Assembly: GCA_024681515.1 (NCBI GenBank)
Contig: JAILAR010000106.1
Location: 1-64,000 of the forward strand
Length of the DNA: 64,000 bases
Source: Eubacterium sp.
Lineage (GTDB): Bacteria > Bacillota > Clostridia > Lachnospirales > Lachnospiraceae
Direction of reading: 5' to 3'
A program made the position numbers and the translations under genes. The number at the start of each line of letters is the position of its first letter. The first letter of the stretch is position 1. The notes below the pieces were generated by a model. It saw only the letters and a list, made by a program, of their open reading frames with translations, had not been told where the DNA came from and did not search any database. Positions 34,878-43,457 of the stretch are shown here, in pieces.

Positions 34878-35999
34878 ATGCAGCCGGAATTAACGACACT
34901 TTGTTACATCGAACAGGATGATAAATACCTCATGCTTCATCGGGTGAAGAAGGAGCATGACATCAACAAGGACAAATGGATCGGCATCGGCGGGCATTTT
35001 GAGGGAACGGAGAGTCCGGAGGAGTGCCTGCTTCGGGAAGTGAGGGAAGAAACAGGGCTTACGCTGACGGACTACCGGTTCCGGGGGTTGGTGACCTTTG
35101 TGTCCGGAGAGGAATGCCTGGAATACATGGCGCTCTATACCGCGACGGGTTTTACCGGGGATATGCTTCCCTGCGACGAAGGAACGCTGGAATGGGTGGA
35201 TAAGGAGGCTGTGTTTGGCCTGAACCTCTGGGCCGGCGATAAGCTGTTCTTCCGGCTTCTGGAGGAAGACCGGCCGTTCTTTTCCCTGAAACTGATATAT
35301 GACAGGTCGGGGATTTTGAGAGAGGCATGTTTGGACGGGAAGAAACTGGAACTACTGGATGTCCTTTCGGAAGAACCGCTGGAAACATATGAGGAGGAGC
35401 TGGCCCGCAGCGGTAAACTGGGATGCGGACCGGACGAAGTGTCCTATATCGGAAGCGGAGAAGAGCCCCTGCCGGTAGTGGAAGTGCAGGAAAGGGATAC
35501 GGTACATCGCCTGGGGCTCCTGCATGCGACGGCACATATCTGGGTGGTAAGGAATAACAGCTCGGAGGTCCTTCTGCAAAGACGCAGTTTATCAAAGGAT
35601 TCCAATCCCGGATGCTGGGATCTCTCTTCGGCCGGTCATATCGATGCGGGTGATGAGAAACTGGAGTCGGCGATCCGGGAGCTTCGCGAAGAACTGGGGA
35701 TACACGCCGCACCTTCGGAAATGCGTTACATCGGTTACACCCGCAGGAAGGCCTGGAAGCCATTTTACGGAAAACAGTGGCTGGATAACCAGATCAGCTA
35801 TATGTATGTATTCAGCGGGACGGTTGATACCAGTGCTCTCTGTCTGCAGGTGGAAGAAGTGGAAGAGGTTCGGTGGATGCCCATCGAAGAACTGGATGAC
35901 CGGATCCAAAATGATCCGGAGTTCAGGCACTGTCTGAATCCGGTGGAGGTCCGGTTCCTGAAGGATATGTGCTTAATGCCGAGGGAAGAATTTACATGA
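34878..35999 (+). CDS. Tandem Nudix hydrolase
   Basis: The start at 34878 is chosen because AAAGGAGAG lies 8 nt upstream and the track start lies before a terminator. The 373-aa protein holds two Nudix domains. The first (residues ~5-150) has GIGGHFEGTE followed by REVREETGL and is like MutT/8-oxo-dGTP hydrolases. The second (residues ~205-365) has SSAGHIDAGD followed by RELREELGI and resembles the IDI/Nudix group annotated in many Firmicutes. Both Nudix boxes keep the REUXEEXGU core, so both may be active on nucleotide or diphosphate substrates. Substrates unknown. The gene ends at a hairpin shared with the convergent methyltransferase gene. Confidence 0.9.
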   Translation: MQPELTTLCYIEQDDKYLMLHRVKKEHDINKDKWIGIGGHFEGTESPEECLLREVREETGLTLTDYRFRGLVTFVSGEECLEYMALYTATGFTGDMLPCDEGTLEWVDKEAVFGLNLWAGDKLFFRLLEEDRPFFSLKLIYDRSGILREACLDGKKLELLDVLSEEPLETYEEELARSGKLGCGPDEVSYIGSGEEPLPVVEVQERDTVHRLGLLHATAHIWVVRNNSSEVLLQRRSLSKDSNPGCWDLSSAGHIDAGDEKLESAIRELREELGIHAAPSEMRYIGYTRRKAWKPFYGKQWLDNQISYMYVFSGTVDTSALCLQVEEVEEVRWMPIEELDDRIQNDPEFRHCLNPVEVRFLKDMCLMPREEFT

Positions 36000-36002
36000 G
36001 AA

Positions 36003-36028
36003 AAACGCGGGCTGCATGCCCGCGTTTA
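36003..36028. terminator. Bidirectional terminator
   Basis: A 10-bp perfect stem AAACGCGGGC/GCCCGCGTTT lies between the convergent Nudix and methyltransferase genes. Confidence 0.85.
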
Positions 36029-36051
36029 CTGTTCTGTAAATCAAATTGTTG

Positions 36052-36789
36052 TTACCGTGCCGGCGGCTTCGGTAGCACCCGGTTCACGGTAGCGTAGTAA
36101 TCCGCATATTCCTGCCCAAACCTCTTGAAGAGATCCGGTTCCTCTGTCTTCTTCAGCAGTATGGTTAAAAGGATCCAAAGAATGATGGGGATCGCGTACA
36201 TATATACATTTCCGGAAATGAACAGCGCCCCGGTGCATGCAAACAGAAGGGCAGTGTAGATCGGATTCCGTACCCAGGCATAGACTCCTTCGGTGCAGAG
36301 CTTCCCACGGCGGATGTAATCATCGATCCGAGCCCCGAAGACGGCCTGAAAATAAATGATCACGCCGGCCAGTATGATCGCAATGCCAAGTCCCAGGTAG
36401 ATATATCGCAGAACCTTATTCTCCGGAACCCCGGAATCAAAGATCCATTTCTTTCGAAGCAGGATCCCGGCTACGGTCAATATGACGGCGATCAGTCCGA
36501 ATATCGGTCCGATGCCATAGACAGACATGGGCTTTTTCAGATTCTTTGCAACGATGGGAGAGAGCTGTCCCTCCTCCAGATCGGAGAAGTCATCCTCGGC
36601 CTGCGAAGCGACTTTATTCCGAGCCTGCTTCGGACGTTCTTCGGTGAATTCGTCTGAATTCTCGTCTCTGCTCTCATCTAAATTCTCATCAGAGTTTTCA
36701 TCATAACTCTCGTCATAGGACTCATCCAGACTCTCGTCCTGATCGATATCCCGTCCCCGTTCTTTTAACTTGTCAGCCATACTTTTCAT
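36052..36789 (-). CDS. ICMT/PEMT-family membrane methyltransferase with acidic N-terminus
   Basis: The C-terminal part of this 245-aa protein has GVYAWVRNPIYTALLF and later EEPDLFKRFGQEYADYYATV, the signature of isoprenylcysteine/phospholipid-type methyltransferases (S-adenosylmethionine-dependent, integral membrane). Four membrane segments are visible (for example IFGLIAVILTVAGILL and YAIPIILWILLTILL). The first ~80 residues are unusual: a strongly acidic, repetitive stretch of D-E-S/N units (SYDESYDENSDENLDES), probably an intrinsically disordered cytosolic tail. Substrate unknown; in bacteria such enzymes may act on lipids. It is transcribed alone from the gap at 36790-37000. Confidence 0.82.
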   Translation of the reverse strand: MKSMADKLKERGRDIDQDESLDESYDESYDENSDENLDESRDENSDEFTEERPKQARNKVASQAEDDFSDLEEGQLSPIVAKNLKKPMSVYGIGPIFGLIAVILTVAGILLRKKWIFDSGVPENKVLRYIYLGLGIAIILAGVIIYFQAVFGARIDDYIRRGKLCTEGVYAWVRNPIYTALLFACTGALFISGNVYMYAIPIILWILLTILLKKTEEPDLFKRFGQEYADYYATVNRVLPKPPAR

Positions 36790-37003
36790 CGGGCTGTATT
36801 CTCCTTTTTCATTTCTCTTGTTTGCTGAAACAATTGTACACGACGATTATACAGAATAATTCCCTTTTTCGCAATGCGTTTCCTGTGAGGGTTCAAGGAT
36901 TCTTCATTGATTCCGATCGGATCGATCCGGATGTGTATGGATAAAACGTTCGGAATATGAACGAAAAAGACGTTATCGGCATGAATTATATGCGAAACAT
37001 GTG

Positions 37004-37032
37004 TTGACAAAAGATTAAAATTGATGTACCAT
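37004..37032 (+). promoter_or_regulatory. Upstream promoter in the 36790-37278 gap
   Basis: TTGACA, 17 bp, TACCAT. It points toward the ABC transporter genes and lies 245 nt upstream of them. The rest of this 490-nt AT-rich gap holds a second promoter and inverted repeats (TGTGCA/TGCACA around 37060-37085) and no ORF or recognised RNA. Confidence 0.5.
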
Positions 37033-37124
37033 CTGTTTGTCAAATGAACAAATGAATAAATGTGCATATATACAGAAGTGCACAATAGAAACGTTTGTTC
37101 CGTATGTAACGTATACACAAATAC

Positions 37125-37183
37125 CAAAAGTTAGCGATAGACAACTTTACGATTGACAAATGAGAACTTTTGTGTGATATACT
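37125..37183 (+). promoter_or_regulatory. Proximal ABC-transporter promoter with inverted-repeat operator
   Basis: TTGACA at 37153 and TATACT at 37178 (19-bp spacer; GATATA at 17 bp is an alternative). The inverted repeat CAAAAGTT (37125-37132) / AACTTTTG (37165-37172) brackets the -35 box, a suitable place for a repressor or two-component regulator. Confidence 0.55.
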
Positions 37184-37278
37184 ACACAACGCCAGGTTGT
37201 GCGAAGCTAATTAGAAAGAGGCGCGCACTGGAACCGGTACATAAAAGAGTGTAATCAGATAATAATAAGGAGGCTGTC

Positions 37279-37995
37279 ATGTCAGAGGAAGAGAGACTGT
37301 TTTTGGAGATCGTGGATCTAAAGAAGGGGTTCGGATCGGGAGAGGCTCGCCAGGAGGTACTGAGAGGGATGAACTTCTCGGTAGCAAAAGGCGAGTTTTG
37401 TGTTTTGCTGGGACCCTCCGGTTCCGGTAAGTCCACACTGCTGAATATCATCGGCGGGATCGATAATCCGGACAGCGGTTACATTTCAATAAACGGTGAC
37501 AAGCTGGAGGATATGGGAGAGAAGGGATTGACACGGTACCGCAGAAAGCATCTGGGATATGTGTTCCAGATGTACAACCTGATCCCGAACCTGAACGTAA
37601 AGGAAAATGTGGAAGTCGGTGCGTATCTGTCCGATAATCCGCTGGAAATTGATGAACTTCTGAAAACTCTGGGTCTGTATGAGCATCGCCATAAGCTTCC
37701 GAATCAGCTGTCCGGCGGTCAGCAGCAGCGTGTGTCCATCGGACGCGCGATCGTGAAGAATCCGGACATTCTGCTCTGTGATGAGCCTACCGGAGCGTTG
37801 GACTATGTGACCTCCAAAGAGATCCTGAAACTGATCGAAGACGTAAATAAGAAGTACGGCAACACCATCATCATGGTAACCCACAATGAGGCGATCAAGC
37901 AGATGGCCGACCACGTGATCAAGCTTCGTGACGGTGTGGTGCGGAAGAATATCATCAACGAAACCAAGGTTTCGGCGGTAGATCTGGATTGGTAA
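37279..37995 (+). CDS. ABC transporter ATP-binding protein (MacB/LolD type)
   Basis: The 238-aa ATPase has Walker A GPSGSGKST, Q-loop in YVFQMYNLIPNLNV, signature LSGGQQQR, Walker B ILLCDEPTGALD and switch MVTHN, all intact. The YNLIPNLNVKENV segment is typical of the MacB/LolD branch that drives extracytoplasmic substrate movement, not transport through a pore. It forms a two-gene operon with the FtsX-like permease 43 nt downstream. The start has AAGGAGGCTGTC upstream. In Firmicutes such pairs commonly export antimicrobial peptides or sense envelope stress. Confidence 0.93.
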   Translation: MSEEERLFLEIVDLKKGFGSGEARQEVLRGMNFSVAKGEFCVLLGPSGSGKSTLLNIIGGIDNPDSGYISINGDKLEDMGEKGLTRYRRKHLGYVFQMYNLIPNLNVKENVEVGAYLSDNPLEIDELLKTLGLYEHRHKLPNQLSGGQQQRVSIGRAIVKNPDILLCDEPTGALDYVTSKEILKLIEDVNKKYGNTIIMVTHNEAIKQMADHVIKLRDGVVRKNIINETKVSAVDLDW

Positions 37996-38038
37996 TGAAG
38001 AACGACAGGTCAGATGATTTCTAACGGAGGAGAGAATC

Positions 38039-40939
38039 GTGAAAAAGAAAAAAATGAGGAGTCCGCTTCAGAAACGGGTTCCGAAGGAACTGATCGGTGA
38101 ATGGCGGAAATATCTTGTGATCTTCCTGCTGCTGGCGATCACTATCGGATTTGTATCCGGTATGTATGTGGCGAACAACAGCATGCTGACGGCGATCGAT
38201 GAATCAGTAACAAAATATAAGCAGGAATACGGTCATTTTGAACTGAACCAGGAAGCAGATGCCGAGCTTCTTGCAAAGCTGGAGAGCGGTGAGCAGGCGG
38301 ATATCTGGGCAGTGGCAACGGAAGAGGCCCGGAAAGAAGCAGACGCAAAGATCGATGCGGAAGCCCGAAAGCAGGCGGAGGAGCAGGCAGAGAAGCTTCT
38401 GGAGGAAGGCGTACGAAGCGCCATTGAGACAGAAGTAAAGACAGCAATCGAGGCACAGGTAAAGTCGGCCATCGAAGCCCAGGTGCAGCAGATGATCCCG
38501 GCAGGAACACCGGAATATGAGGCCGCTCTGAAACAAGCTATGGATCAGTCCTATGATGCGGCATTACAGCAGGCAATGAGCCAGTCCTACGATGCTGCAG
38601 TAAAACAGGCAATGAATGAAGCCTATGACGAGGCGCTGAAGAAAGCAAAGGAGGAATCCTACGAAGAGGTACTGCAGAAGATACTGGATTCCGAAGAATT
38701 TCAGACGGCGATCAGCGATATCCGAAAGGAAGCCTATGAGGAAATTGATAAGAAGGTAAATGAGGAAAAGGAGAAGCAGGAAGCAAAGAAATCCGAGGAA
38801 CAAAGGAAGGCGGAAGAAAACTTCTTTGCGGTTCCCGTAAAGCTTTATAAGAATTATTATAAAGATGTGGAAGAGGACTGGGACCGCGACGGGAAGAAGA
38901 ACGGAAAGGTCCGCCTTTACAGAAATACCGACGAGATCAACCATTCCTGTTATCTGGAAGGCGAGGAACCGAAAAATGATTCCGAGATCGCCATCGACCG
39001 GATGCATGCGGACTGCAACGGCGTCAAGGTGGGCGATACCATCCGGGTGCAGGGACGGGATATGAAGGTCACCGGCCTCATCGCCATGGTGAATTACTCC
39101 ACACTTTATGAGAAGAATACGGATTCCATGTTCGATGCCATCAGTTTTGATGTGGCAGTCGTTACACCGGAAGCCTTTGATCTGTTTGACGTAAGCATTC
39201 ATTACAACTATGCATGGATGTATGACACGGATGCACTGGGGGAGAAAGCCATCGACCCACAGGCCTCGGAAGAAAGGCAGAAGGAGCAGCAGAAGACCCT
39301 TTCGGATAATTACATGCTGGCGGTAATGACCCAGAGTGTGGCGGCAGACAACGAGCTGAAGGATTTCGTGCCCCGGTACGGAAATATGGCCATGAAGTTT
39401 GCGAAGGAGGATCTCTCCGGGGATGAAGTGATGGTGGGGATCCTGCTGTATATCTTCATCGTCATGATCGCATTTATCTTCGGCGTTACCATCACGAGTA
39501 CCATCAACAAAGAGGCATCGGCCATCGGAACGCTCCGGGCGTCCGGCTATACCAAGGGTGAACTGGTAAGGCATTATATGACGGTTCCGGTATTCGTAAC
39601 GCTGTTTTCATCGATCATCGGAAATGTGCTGGGGTACACAGCTTTCAAGTTTATCGTTGTAGGGATGTACTATAACAGCTACAGCCTTCCGACCTATGTG
39701 ACCATCTGGAATTCGGAAGCCTTTATCCGGACGACCCTGATCCCGGTGATCATCATGATCCTGGTGACCTGGCTTGTGATCCGCAGAGCCATGCGGTTCT
39801 CGCCCCTTCGGTTCCTGCGTCATGATCTGCGGAGCAGCAAGAGGAAAAAAGCGGTGAAGCTGCCGCATTTCCCGTTCTTCCACAGATTCCGTCTCCGGGT
39901 GATCCTGCAGAACATCCCGAACTATCTGGTGCTGTTCTTCGGACTGGCCTTCGTCATGATCCTGCTGGCATTTTCCTTCGGACTTCCGTCCACGCTGAAC
40001 AGCTATACGGATAACGTGGTGGATGAAATGTTCGTAAAGAATCAGTACATCCTGAAAACGCTGGAGGATGAGGACGGAAATGAACTGACAACAAAGACCG
40101 AGGGTGCGGAGAAATTCAGTATCACGGATCTGAAGACCACAGACGGACCGAGGGTCGGCGAAGCCATCACGGCATACGGAGTTGTGGTGGATAGTAAGTA
40201 TCTGGCGATTCCGGCGGGTCTGGCAGAGGATGAAGTGTACATTTCCTCGGCATATCGTGACAAGTTCAAACTGCAGGTTGGCGACAGCATCACACTGAAG
40301 AAACCCTTTGCAGAAGATAAGTACACATTTAAGGTTGCAGGTGTCATGGATTACACCGGCGGACTTATTGTGATCATGCCGCAGGATCATTTCAACAGTA
40401 CCTTCGGTTATAAGGCAGGATCCTTCAGCGGATATATGAGTAACGAGGAGATCACGGATATCGCAAAGAAGGATATCGCAGCCTCCATCACGGAAGATGA
40501 CATTCTGAAGATTTCACGGCAGCTGAATCATTCCATGGGTGATTACATGGCCATCTTCCAGGTGGTATGCTTCATCCTGGCGCTGATCCTGATCTACATG
40601 CTGACCAAGGTTATCATCGAGCGGAATGAAAATGCCATCTCCATGGTAAAGATCCTGGGATATGAAAATAAAGAGATCGCGTCCCTGTATCTCATCAGCA
40701 CCACCTGGTTTGTCCTGATCTCGGCCATCATCACGGCCTTTGCAGGCGTATGGGCCCTTTCGGCCATCTGGGTGGCATATATGAAAAAGATGGACGGCTG
40801 GCTGCCGGTACACTTCGGTGCGACGGACTACCTCTGGATCATCGGGATCACCTTCGGTGCGTATCTCGTAGTTATGCTCCTGGATTACTTCCGGATCCGA
40901 AGAGTTCCTATGGATGAGGCGCTGAAAAATGTAGAATAG
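38039..40939 (+). CDS. FtsX-like ABC permease with large coiled-coil ectodomain
   Basis: GTG start, with GGAGGAGAG 4 nt upstream; 966 aa. An N-terminal membrane helix (YLVIFLLLAITIGFVSGMYV) is followed by an ectodomain whose residues ~80-270 form an Ala/Glu/Lys/Gln-rich coiled coil (EARKQAEEQAEKLLEEGV, repeated QAMSQSYDAA units). A MacB-type core and an FtsX domain of three membrane helices follow (GILLYIFIVMIAFIFGVTIT region). A second ectodomain and a second FtsX domain (VVCFILALILIYMLTKVI) complete the protein. Partner ATPase directly upstream. The coiled coil likely spans part of the wall or gates substrate. Its stop codon is embedded in the hairpin of element copy B. Confidence 0.9.
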   Translation: MKKKKMRSPLQKRVPKELIGEWRKYLVIFLLLAITIGFVSGMYVANNSMLTAIDESVTKYKQEYGHFELNQEADAELLAKLESGEQADIWAVATEEARKEADAKIDAEARKQAEEQAEKLLEEGVRSAIETEVKTAIEAQVKSAIEAQVQQMIPAGTPEYEAALKQAMDQSYDAALQQAMSQSYDAAVKQAMNEAYDEALKKAKEESYEEVLQKILDSEEFQTAISDIRKEAYEEIDKKVNEEKEKQEAKKSEEQRKAEENFFAVPVKLYKNYYKDVEEDWDRDGKKNGKVRLYRNTDEINHSCYLEGEEPKNDSEIAIDRMHADCNGVKVGDTIRVQGRDMKVTGLIAMVNYSTLYEKNTDSMFDAISFDVAVVTPEAFDLFDVSIHYNYAWMYDTDALGEKAIDPQASEERQKEQQKTLSDNYMLAVMTQSVAADNELKDFVPRYGNMAMKFAKEDLSGDEVMVGILLYIFIVMIAFIFGVTITSTINKEASAIGTLRASGYTKGELVRHYMTVPVFVTLFSSIIGNVLGYTAFKFIVVGMYYNSYSLPTYVTIWNSEAFIRTTLIPVIIMILVTWLVIRRAMRFSPLRFLRHDLRSSKRKKAVKLPHFPFFHRFRLRVILQNIPNYLVLFFGLAFVMILLAFSFGLPSTLNSYTDNVVDEMFVKNQYILKTLEDEDGNELTTKTEGAEKFSITDLKTTDGPRVGEAITAYGVVVDSKYLAIPAGLAEDEVYISSAYRDKFKLQVGDSITLKKPFAEDKYTFKVAGVMDYTGGLIVIMPQDHFNSTFGYKAGSFSGYMSNEEITDIAKKDIAASITEDDILKISRQLNHSMGDYMAIFQVVCFILALILIYMLTKVIIERNENAISMVKILGYENKEIASLYLISTTWFVLISAIITAFAGVWALSAIWVAYMKKMDGWLPVHFGATDYLWIIGITFGAYLVVMLLDYFRIRRVPMDEALKNVE

Positions 40940-41049
40940 AACCCGATTTTTCATCAGAAAAATCGGGTTCGTAGACGCCCACACGCCAGAGGCGTGTGCC
41001 CGAGCGAAGCGAGGGACATGTGCCGGTTACAGAAACCGGCACATGAGGC
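40939..41049 (+). ncRNA. Four-hairpin structured element, copy B
   Basis: It begins at the last base of the permease stop codon with a 13-bp perfect stem (GAACCCGATTTTT and its complement) and a CATCAG loop. GTAGACGCCCA, stem ACACGCC/GGCGTGT, the tandem-G.A hairpin CCC-GA-GC-GAA-GC-GA-GGG (40999-41015), a 12-bp stem CATGTGCCGGTT/AACCGGCACATG and AGGC follow. The order, loops and linkers match copy A at 15994, and paired changes in every stem keep the fold. Confidence 0.62.
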
Positions 41050-41172
41050 CTGATTCATCAGAAAAATTGGTTTGATAAGACTTATGTAAATCAAATTCCC
41101 ATAGGATTTTGTTGACATAATTCCAGAACACAAAATGTTAACGATTTGTAAATGAAATTTGAACAAAACCTA

Positions 41173-41200
41173 TTGACAAAATTTCATATTTGCGTATAAT
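41173..41200 (+). promoter_or_regulatory. Promoter of the candidate small RNA upstream of dnaX
   Basis: TTGACA, 16 bp, TATAAT: two perfect hexamers in AT-rich sequence with no ORF directly behind. Confidence 0.7.
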
Positions 41201-41206
41201 GGGCTT

Positions 41207-41370
41207 ATAAGGTTCAGAGAGAAACCGGCAGCGCAGTCCGAAATGCAAAGCCACGAAAGGTTTTTTGAGAGAGCTGACAACTTTGAGAGAGTTGTGAAAA
41301 AGATTCCTGCCGATCATTGGCAGGCAAAAAAAGAGGACAGGTTCCAAAGAGGACTGGTTCTCTTTTTTTG
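41207..41370 (+). ncRNA. Candidate small RNA of about 165 nt, identity unknown
   Basis: The predicted transcript runs from the promoter at 41173 to a terminator (41326-41370; AAAAAGAG/CTCTTTTT stem with T7 tail). Inside are hairpins ACAACT/AGTTGT and CCTGCC/GGCAGG. No credible start codon with ribosome binding site opens a conserved ORF. In Bacillus the SRP RNA gene lies just before dnaX, but the conserved GGAAGGNAGCAG tip is not found here, so this is not a recognisable SRP RNA. Confidence 0.45.
41326..41370 (+). terminator. Terminator of the candidate small RNA
   Basis: Long imperfect hairpin with outer AAAAAGAG/CTCTTTTT, G-U pairs inside, and a run of seven T. Confidence 0.75.
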
Positions 41371-41407
41371 CGCGTTTCCCCGAGGCGAGCACATGCGGAG
41401 CATGTGT

Positions 41408-41467
41408 CGAAATAGAACTGTGGCCGCCATCGTGCTTGCACGATATGGCGGCCACAGTTCTATTTCG
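41408..41467. repeat. Long perfect hairpin (23-bp arms) with conserved tip
   Basis: CGAAATAGAACTGTGGCCGC (first 20 of 23 bp) is repeated in inverse with a 14-nt loop containing GTGCTTGCAC. The tip matches the terminator hairpin at 50141-50200 (consensus CATCRTGCTTGCAYGAWATG), although the arms are unrelated. Confidence 0.7.
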
Positions 41468-41499
41468 GCCATGTGCCTCCGGCACATGTATTCGCCGAG

Positions 41500-41640
41500 G
41501 GGCGCGACATCGACGCGCCTTTGGCGCGGAGATGTCGCGAAGCCCAATAGGCCAGGGCATCGACGCGCCTTTGGCGCGGAGATGTCGCGAAGCCCAATAG
41601 GCCAGGACATCGACGCGCCTTTGGCGCGTCGATGCCGCGA
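41500..41640. repeat. Tandem 50-bp palindromic repeats (2.7 units)
   Basis: Period 50 bp (units at 41508, 41558, 41608). Each full unit folds as GCGACATC / GA / CGCGCC / TTT / GGCGCG / GA / GATGTCGC, again a tandem-G.A internal loop between two helices. The third unit is altered (stem read-through to TCGATGC). A single diverged copy is at 48402-48446. The remaining parts of the 41050-41750 gap hold only the small RNA, this hairpin array and the dnaX promoter. Confidence 0.8.
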
Positions 41641-41671
41641 GCGGAGAGTAGTGCAAACCACGAATCCTCCC

Positions 41672-41700
41672 TTGCGAAAAAGGCTCTCTTCGGTTATAAT
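41672..41700 (+). promoter_or_regulatory. dnaX promoter
   Basis: TTGCGA, 17 bp, TATAAT, about 45 nt upstream of the dnaX start codon. Confidence 0.65.
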
Positions 41701-41750
41701 TCTAACTGGGTGTGCTGTAAAAACGTACACTCCTTAGAAAGGAATAACCT

Positions 41751-43442
41751 ATGGCTTATGTAGCGCTGTACCGGAAATTCCGCCCGGACACTTTTGAAGA
41801 AGTGAAAGGGCAGGAACATGTTGTTACAGCTTTAAAAAATCAGATAAAATATGACCGCATAGGTCACGCCTATTTATTCTGCGGAACCAGAGGAACCGGT
41901 AAGACCTCTGTGGCGAAGCTCATGGCAAAAGCAGTCAACTGTGAACATCCGGTGGACGGCAGCCCCTGCGGAGAGTGTGACAGCTGCAGGCGGATCGCCT
42001 CCGGCGCCGCCATGAATGTGGTGGAGATCGATGCGGCTTCCAATAACGGCGTGGACAATATCCGTCAGATCAATGAGGGTGTGCAGTATGCCCCGTCCGA
42101 CGGAAAATACATGGTATATATCATCGACGAGGTGCATATGCTTTCGGCAGGCGCATTTAATGCCATGCTGAAGACTTTGGAGGAACCCCCGTCCTACGTG
42201 ATCTTCATTCTGGCTACCACGGAGTCCCACAAGGTTCCGGTAACCATCCGTTCCAGGTGCCAGCGATATGATTTCCGAAGGATCGAGTATTCGACCATCG
42301 CGGATCGAATGGAGGATCTGATGCAGAGGGAAGAGGTTCCCGTGACCAGAGACGCGCTCGAGTACATCGCCCGCGCTGCGGACGGCTCCATGCGTGATGC
42401 ACTCTCAATCCTTGATGAATGCGTGTCCTATCACCTGGGTGCGGAGCTTACGCTGGATCGTGTGCTTTCCACCATCGGCGCCGTGGATACGGAGCTTTTC
42501 GAAAAACTGACGGAGAAGATCGGAGAGGATGATCCCGTGGCTGTCATGGAACTGATCCATGAGGTAGTATGGAGAGGAACGGACCTGACAAGGTTTGTGG
42601 ATGATTACGTATGGTTCCTTCGGAACCTGCTCTTTCTTGCCCTTTCTCCGGGACTCGGAACCCGGCTGGATCTGACGGAAGAAAAAGTGGCACTGCTGAC
42701 AGAACTGGGAAAGCAGTTTACGCATGATACGCTGCAAAGGCAGCTTCATGTCATGCAGGATCTGTCACAGGAGATCCGGTACTCCTCGGCAAAACGTGTG
42801 ACCCTGGAAATGGGCATGATCCGTCTTATGCGTCCGGAAACGGATGTGGATCTGGAAGGAGTTCTTGCCCGTTTGGACCGGATGGAGCAGCGCGCGGAAT
42901 CGGCGGAAGCAGAGGTGCTCCGGCTGACGGAACGGATCGATGCGTTGAAAACAGAGATGGAACGCCGCCCGTTGGGAGCTGTGGCTGTGAGTCCTGACGG
43001 TATTTCCGGAGCAGATGCGGGTACGCAGCAGGGCAGGCCGGAGCTTACGGAAGAAGAATATAAGCAGGCGGTGCGACAGATCTATCCGAAGGCGGATCCG
43101 GATGAACTGTGCGAATTGGCGAAAACCTGGCGAAAGAAGATCCTTCCCAATCTGAAAAATGACAGCTTCCGGGCATTTCTCCAGTTTGCGCAGGTAATAC
43201 CTGATGTGACGGAACAGGGGGAGGCGGTCGGTTTAAAACTGGCGTTTGACGGGCTTGCACCGAGCAACCCGAAGGTGACCTTCTTCAAAAAACAGTCCCG
43301 GATGGAGGAACTCCGTGAGGAGGTAGAACAGCTGGCCGAGAGGAGTCTCTCCATTCGACTGGAAGAGTCGGAGGAAGAGATCAAGAAGATGATTGTGCTT
43401 GATATGACCAAAATACATTATGATGACATTGAGGAAGAATAA
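41751..43442 (+). CDS. dnaX: DNA polymerase III subunit gamma/tau
   Basis: This is the clamp-loader ATPase of the replisome, 563 aa. The start MAYVALYRKFRPDTFEEVKGQ is family-typical. Walker A is GTRGTGKTSVAK, the zinc site is CEHPVDGSPCGECDSC, Walker B is YIIDEVHMLS, the sensor is ILATTESHKVPVTIRSRCQRY, followed by domain III. The C-terminal ~190 residues (coiled region, then LKNDSFRAFLQFA) correspond to the tau-specific part that contacts polymerase. AGAAAGGA precedes the start. It leads the conserved dnaX-ybaB-recR order, followed by pfk. Confidence 0.97.
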   Translation: MAYVALYRKFRPDTFEEVKGQEHVVTALKNQIKYDRIGHAYLFCGTRGTGKTSVAKLMAKAVNCEHPVDGSPCGECDSCRRIASGAAMNVVEIDAASNNGVDNIRQINEGVQYAPSDGKYMVYIIDEVHMLSAGAFNAMLKTLEEPPSYVIFILATTESHKVPVTIRSRCQRYDFRRIEYSTIADRMEDLMQREEVPVTRDALEYIARAADGSMRDALSILDECVSYHLGAELTLDRVLSTIGAVDTELFEKLTEKIGEDDPVAVMELIHEVVWRGTDLTRFVDDYVWFLRNLLFLALSPGLGTRLDLTEEKVALLTELGKQFTHDTLQRQLHVMQDLSQEIRYSSAKRVTLEMGMIRLMRPETDVDLEGVLARLDRMEQRAESAEAEVLRLTERIDALKTEMERRPLGAVAVSPDGISGADAGTQQGRPELTEEEYKQAVRQIYPKADPDELCELAKTWRKKILPNLKNDSFRAFLQFAQVIPDVTEQGEAVGLKLAFDGLAPSNPKVTFFKKQSRMEELREEVEQLAERSLSIRLEESEEEIKKMIVLDMTKIHYDDIEEE

Positions 43443-43457
43443 CAAGGAGGACCAGTA

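Noticed and set aside
40939-41060. Pseudoknot between the CATCAG loop of copy B and downstream CTGAT
   Set aside because: The CTGAT partner is absent after copy A, so it is not supported by the second copy.
41207-41260. c-di-GMP-I riboswitch
   Set aside because: AAACC followed by GCAAAGCCAC recalls the 5' half of the aptamer, but the helix between them does not form and the second half is absent.
41500-41640. CRISPR array
   Set aside because: The 50-bp units are contiguous without unique spacers, only 2.7 copies exist, and no cas genes are nearby.
41243-41737. ORFs in both strands of the palindrome region before dnaX
   Set aside because: They consist of translated inverted repeats, are low in conserved features and lack ribosome binding sites.
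41200-41750. SRP (4.5S) RNA gene upstream of dnaX
   Set aside because: The position is right by analogy with Bacillus, but no GGAAGGNAGCAG-like tip is present on either strand in this gap.
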